The notes beneath the pieces were generated by a model, which did not search any database, was not told where the DNA came from, and was given only the letters and a program-made list of their open reading frames with translations. This document shows positions 61,570-64,000 of a stretch of 64,000 nt of DNA, piece by piece. How positions within the stretch are numbered: the first letter of the stretch is position 1; every line of letters begins with the position of its first letter. Source of the DNA: CBDDIP01 sp965229005 (lineage in GTDB: Bacteria; Actinomycetota; Acidimicrobiia; Acidimicrobiales; Ilumatobacteraceae); contig CBDDIP010000001.1 in assembly GCA_965229005.1 (NCBI GenBank), forward strand, positions 186,001-250,000, in the 5' to 3' direction. The position numbers and the translations under genes were made by a program.

Positions 61570-62403
61570 GTGCAACGGCCCACCCACGACGCCAGCGCCG
61601 CTCGCGCGCTGGCCAGGCAACGCCACGACGTGATCGTCGCCGAGGTCCGCCGACGCAGTTCGGTGCGCGTCAGCGAGCTCGCCCAGCTGCTCGGCGTCAG
61701 CGACATGACGGTGCGCCGCGACCTCGATCTGCTCGACGAAGCCGGGTTGATCACCAAGGTCCACGGCGGGGCGACCTTGCGACTCGAGCGCAGCACGGAG
61801 GAGCCCGGCTTCGAGGCGAAGTCGTTGCGCAACATCGGTGAGAAGCACGGCATCGCCATGGCCGCCGGCGCCAGCGTGCGCGCCGGCAGTGCCATCGGCA
61901 TCACCGCCGGCACGACGACGTGGCAGCTCGCTTCGCACATCGTCGACATCCCCGATCTCACTGTCGTCACCAACTCGGTGCGCGTCGCCGACGTGCTCCA
62001 CCAGTCGCACCGCTCGGATCGCACCGTCGTGCTCACCGGTGGCGTGCGCACGCCGTCCGACGCGCTGGTCGGTCCCGTCGCCGTCGGTGCACTCCGATCG
62101 CTGCACCTCGACGCGGTGTACATGGGCGTGCACGGGATGAGCGAACGCGCCGGCTTCACGACGCCGAACCTGATGGAGGCGGAGACCAACCGCGCCTTCG
62201 TGCAGGCCACCGAGCACCTCGTCGTGCTCGCTGATCACACGAAGTGGAACATCACCGGGCTCAGCTCCATCGCCGGTCTCAACGACGCAGCCGAAGTGAT
62301 CACCGACCGCAACCTCCCGCCCGCAGCCCGAGCCATCCTCAGCGATCGCGTCGGCCGCGTGGTGCTGGCCGAACCGCTCATCGCAGAAGGATCGACTGCC
62401 TGA
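61570..62403 (+). CDS. DeoR/GlpR family transcriptional repressor
   Basis: A 277-residue regulator. The N-terminal winged helix reads RQRHDVIVAEVRRRSSVRVSELAQLLGVSDMTVRRDLDLLDEAGLITKVHGGA, with the DeoR-typical VSDMTVRRDLDLL recognition helix. The C-terminal sugar-phosphate sensor domain has AIGITAGTTTWQLA, TNSVRVADVL and VLTGGVRTPSDALVGP. It leads an operon with the sugar ATPase and galT and diverges from the transporter genes, so a sugar-phosphate such as a galactose derivative is a plausible inducer. Confidence 0.9.
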   Translation: MQRPTHDASAARALARQRHDVIVAEVRRRSSVRVSELAQLLGVSDMTVRRDLDLLDEAGLITKVHGGATLRLERSTEEPGFEAKSLRNIGEKHGIAMAAGASVRAGSAIGITAGTTTWQLASHIVDIPDLTVVTNSVRVADVLHQSHRSDRTVVLTGGVRTPSDALVGPVAVGALRSLHLDAVYMGVHGMSERAGFTTPNLMEAETNRAFVQATEHLVVLADHTKWNITGLSSIAGLNDAAEVITDRNLPPAARAILSDRVGRVVLAEPLIAEGSTA

Positions 62404-63488
62404 TGGCCACCGTCACGTTCAACAAGGCGTCGCGCATCTACAACGCCGGGACCCGCGCTGCAGTCGACGACCTCGACCTGGAGATCGCCGATGGCGAGTT
62501 CCTCGTCCTCGTCGGCCCATCGGGCTGCGGCAAGTCGACGACGCTGCGAATGCTCGCCGGCCTGGAGCCGATCGACAGCGGCACCGTCAGCATCGGCACC
62601 ACCGACGTGACGATGCTCCCACCCCGCGACCGCGACATCGCCATGGTGTTCCAGAGCTACGCGCTCTACCCGCACATGACCGTCGCCGAGAACATCGGCT
62701 TCCACCTGAAGATCAAGCGCGTGCCGAAGGCGGAGATCGTCACCCGCGTCGCGGAAGCGGCCCGGCTGCTCGACCTCGAGGAGTACCTCGATCGCAAGCC
62801 GGCGCGGCTCTCCGGCGGCCAGCGCCAACGCGTCGCCATGGGTCGCGCCATCGTCCGCCAGCCGCAGGTGTTCCTCATGGACGAACCGCTGTCCAACCTC
62901 GACGCCAAGCTGCGCGTGCAGACCCGCACGCAGATCGCCGCGCTGCAACGCCGCCTCGGCGTCACCACCGTGTACGTCACTCACGATCAGGTCGAGGCGA
63001 TGACGATGGGCGATCGTGTGGCCGTGCTGAAGGACGGCGTGCTGCAGCAGTGCGCCACCCCTCGCGACCTGTTCACCCGGCCGTGCAACCTCTTCGTCGC
63101 CGGGTTCATCGGATCGCCGGCGATGAACCTGCTCGACGCCGAGCTCGACGGTGACGGCGCCGAGGCACACGGCGTGACGTTCCCGCTGACTCCTGCGCAG
63201 CGAGCAGCGCTCACCACCGGCGCCGTCACGTTCGGCATTCGCCCGGAGAGCCTGAGCGTGGTCGATGCCGGCACCGCCGGATCGATCGATGCCACGGTCG
63301 CTGCGGTCGAGGAGCTCGGTTCCGATTCGTTCCTGTACTGCAACCCGGTCGGCCAACCCGATCAGCTCCTCGTCGCTCGCGCCGCCGGCCTCACCTCCAA
63401 CCGCATCGGCGCCCCCGTGTCGCTGCGACCCGACGTCGAGGCGATGCATCGCTTCGACACCGCCTCCGGCGAACGCCTCCCCGACTGA
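62403..63488 (+). CDS. sugar ABC transporter ATP-binding protein, MsmK/UgpC type
   Basis: ATPase of 361 residues with the C-terminal regulatory (OB/TOBE) region found in MalK, MsmK and UgpC. Walker A GPSGCGKST, LSGGQRQRVAMGRAI signature, FLMDEPLSNLDAKLR Walker B, and the VYVTHDQVEAMTMGDRVAVLKDG switch region are complete. It should power the MalF/MalG-like permeases encoded on the other strand, which have no ATPase of their own there. Start ATG overlaps the regulator stop by one base. Confidence 0.92.
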   Translation: MATVTFNKASRIYNAGTRAAVDDLDLEIADGEFLVLVGPSGCGKSTTLRMLAGLEPIDSGTVSIGTTDVTMLPPRDRDIAMVFQSYALYPHMTVAENIGFHLKIKRVPKAEIVTRVAEAARLLDLEEYLDRKPARLSGGQRQRVAMGRAIVRQPQVFLMDEPLSNLDAKLRVQTRTQIAALQRRLGVTTVYVTHDQVEAMTMGDRVAVLKDGVLQQCATPRDLFTRPCNLFVAGFIGSPAMNLLDAELDGDGAEAHGVTFPLTPAQRAALTTGAVTFGIRPESLSVVDAGTAGSIDATVAAVEELGSDSFLYCNPVGQPDQLLVARAAGLTSNRIGAPVSLRPDVEAMHRFDTASGERLPD

Positions 63489-63494
63489 GCGACC

Positions 63495-64000
63495 GTGGCC
63501 GACGACGATCTGCACGACGTACGACATGATCCCCACCTCAGCACCGTCGTGCACGTGGTGCGGGCCCGACAGGGGCGTCCGAACCTGCCGTCCACCGGCT
63601 GCCCGTTCTGCGTCGGCGGTCTGGAGGCCCCGGACCCGTACGACGTGCGCTGGTTCGACAACCGCTGGCCGGCGATGCCCGACGAACGCTGCGAGGTGGT
63701 GCTGTACACGCCCGTGCACGACGCCACGTTCTGGTCGCTCGGCGTCGCCGGTGTGCGACGAGTGATCGACCTGTGGGCAGAGCGCACCACCACGCTCGGC
63801 GCGCGCGACGACATCGACTACGTCCTCGTCTTCGAGAACCGTGGCGCCGAGGTCGGCGCGACGATCTCGCACCCCCACGGACAGATCTACGCCTACGACC
63901 ACGTCCCGCAACGACCCGCGGCGCTGATCGCCAGCGGATGGCATCCCGACGCCGATCCCGGCGAGCGCCACGTCGCCACGCACGGCGGCTGGACCGCGTG
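63495..64000 (+). CDS. galT: galactose-1-phosphate uridylyltransferase (3' partial)
   Basis: Leloir-pathway enzyme transferring UMP from UDP-glucose to galactose 1-phosphate. The frame from GTG 63495 stays open to the window's end (168 codons). It shows the zinc-site cysteines GCPFCVGG, the RWFDNRWPAM stretch, VLYTPVHDATFWSL, a FENRGAEVGATISHPHGQIYAY stretch carrying the active-site His-x-His-x-Gln region, and the motif is that of the galT family. It follows the ATPase gene by 6 nt, so galactose released by the alpha-galactosidase is fed into the Leloir route. Confidence 0.92.
   Translation, partial: MADDDLHDVRHDPHLSTVVHVVRARQGRPNLPSTGCPFCVGGLEAPDPYDVRWFDNRWPAMPDERCEVVLYTPVHDATFWSLGVAGVRRVIDLWAERTTTLGARDDIDYVLVFENRGAEVGATISHPHGQIYAYDHVPQRPAALIASGWHPDADPGERHVATHGGWTA

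Overview
The window is high-GC, densely packed bacterial chromosome with no phage, insertion-sequence or CRISPR signal. Gene content points to an actinobacterium: class I ketol-acid reductoisomerase, inositol-3-phosphate synthase, a mycothiol-dependent maleylpyruvate isomerase-type protein, a PAC2 protein, an Eis-type acetyltransferase and DUF3054. Thr/Pro-rich linkers and 'VDTR' surface repeats are reminiscent of Acidimicrobiia (Ilumatobacter-like), but that placement is an inference. Many genes carry a TANNNT element 6-9 nt before the start codon, which suggests frequent leaderless transcription.

Layout. 1-3443: end of a ThiPQ/FbpBC-type ABC importer, an oxidoreductase and an acetyltransferase. 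3483-5523: a small WxG-motif protein followed by a 590-aa protein of unknown function. 5571-9564: patatin-like lipase, a DinB/MPI-type protein, and 6-phosphogluconate dehydrogenase with glucose-6-phosphate dehydrogenase. 9483-9924: a frameshifted membrane-protein gene. 10024-15878: vitamin B12 region, with btuFCD-like importer genes behind a cobalamin riboswitch (minus strand) and a divergent cobO-cobU-cobT-cobS salvage operon. 15882-19224: aspartate aminotransferase, divergent serC, and PAC2. 19233-20924: secreted repeat protein ending in a sortase domain. 20940-23959: small enzymes and an O-acetylhomoserine sulfhydrylase-type enzyme. 24059-25555: sigma factor and a membrane partner. 27889-27960: tRNA-Pro. 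28009-30411: a transmembrane fusion of an Hsp70 ATPase with an extracellular BMP/PnrA-type binding domain, the most unusual gene here.

30481-33972 is an ilvB-ilvN-ilvC operon with a 13-residue Leu/Val/Ile-rich leader peptide and a terminator hairpin (attenuation); ilvD lies apart at 42088-43803. Next come an OafA-type acyltransferase, a winged-helix protein, a LysR regulator divergent from ino1, a PLP dehydratase with 5-formyl-THF cyclo-ligase, a flavin reductase with DUF3054, and a TetR regulator divergent from a DHA2-type MFS exporter that carries two frameshifts. 46266-52641 holds a LemA pair, a PfkB kinase, an Eis-type acetyltransferase, an M20 amidohydrolase and an HD-GYP protein with an extracellular Pro-rich tail. 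A three-copy 53-bp hairpin array separates it from gatCAB.

55990-64000 is an alpha-galactoside utilisation locus: GH36 alpha-galactosidase, two CUT1 permeases and a Tat/lipoprotein binding protein on the minus strand. Diverging from these are a DeoR/GlpR-type repressor, an MsmK/UgpC-type ATPase and galT, cut by the window end. The shared intergenic region carries several TGTTCG/CGAACA operator-like half sites.
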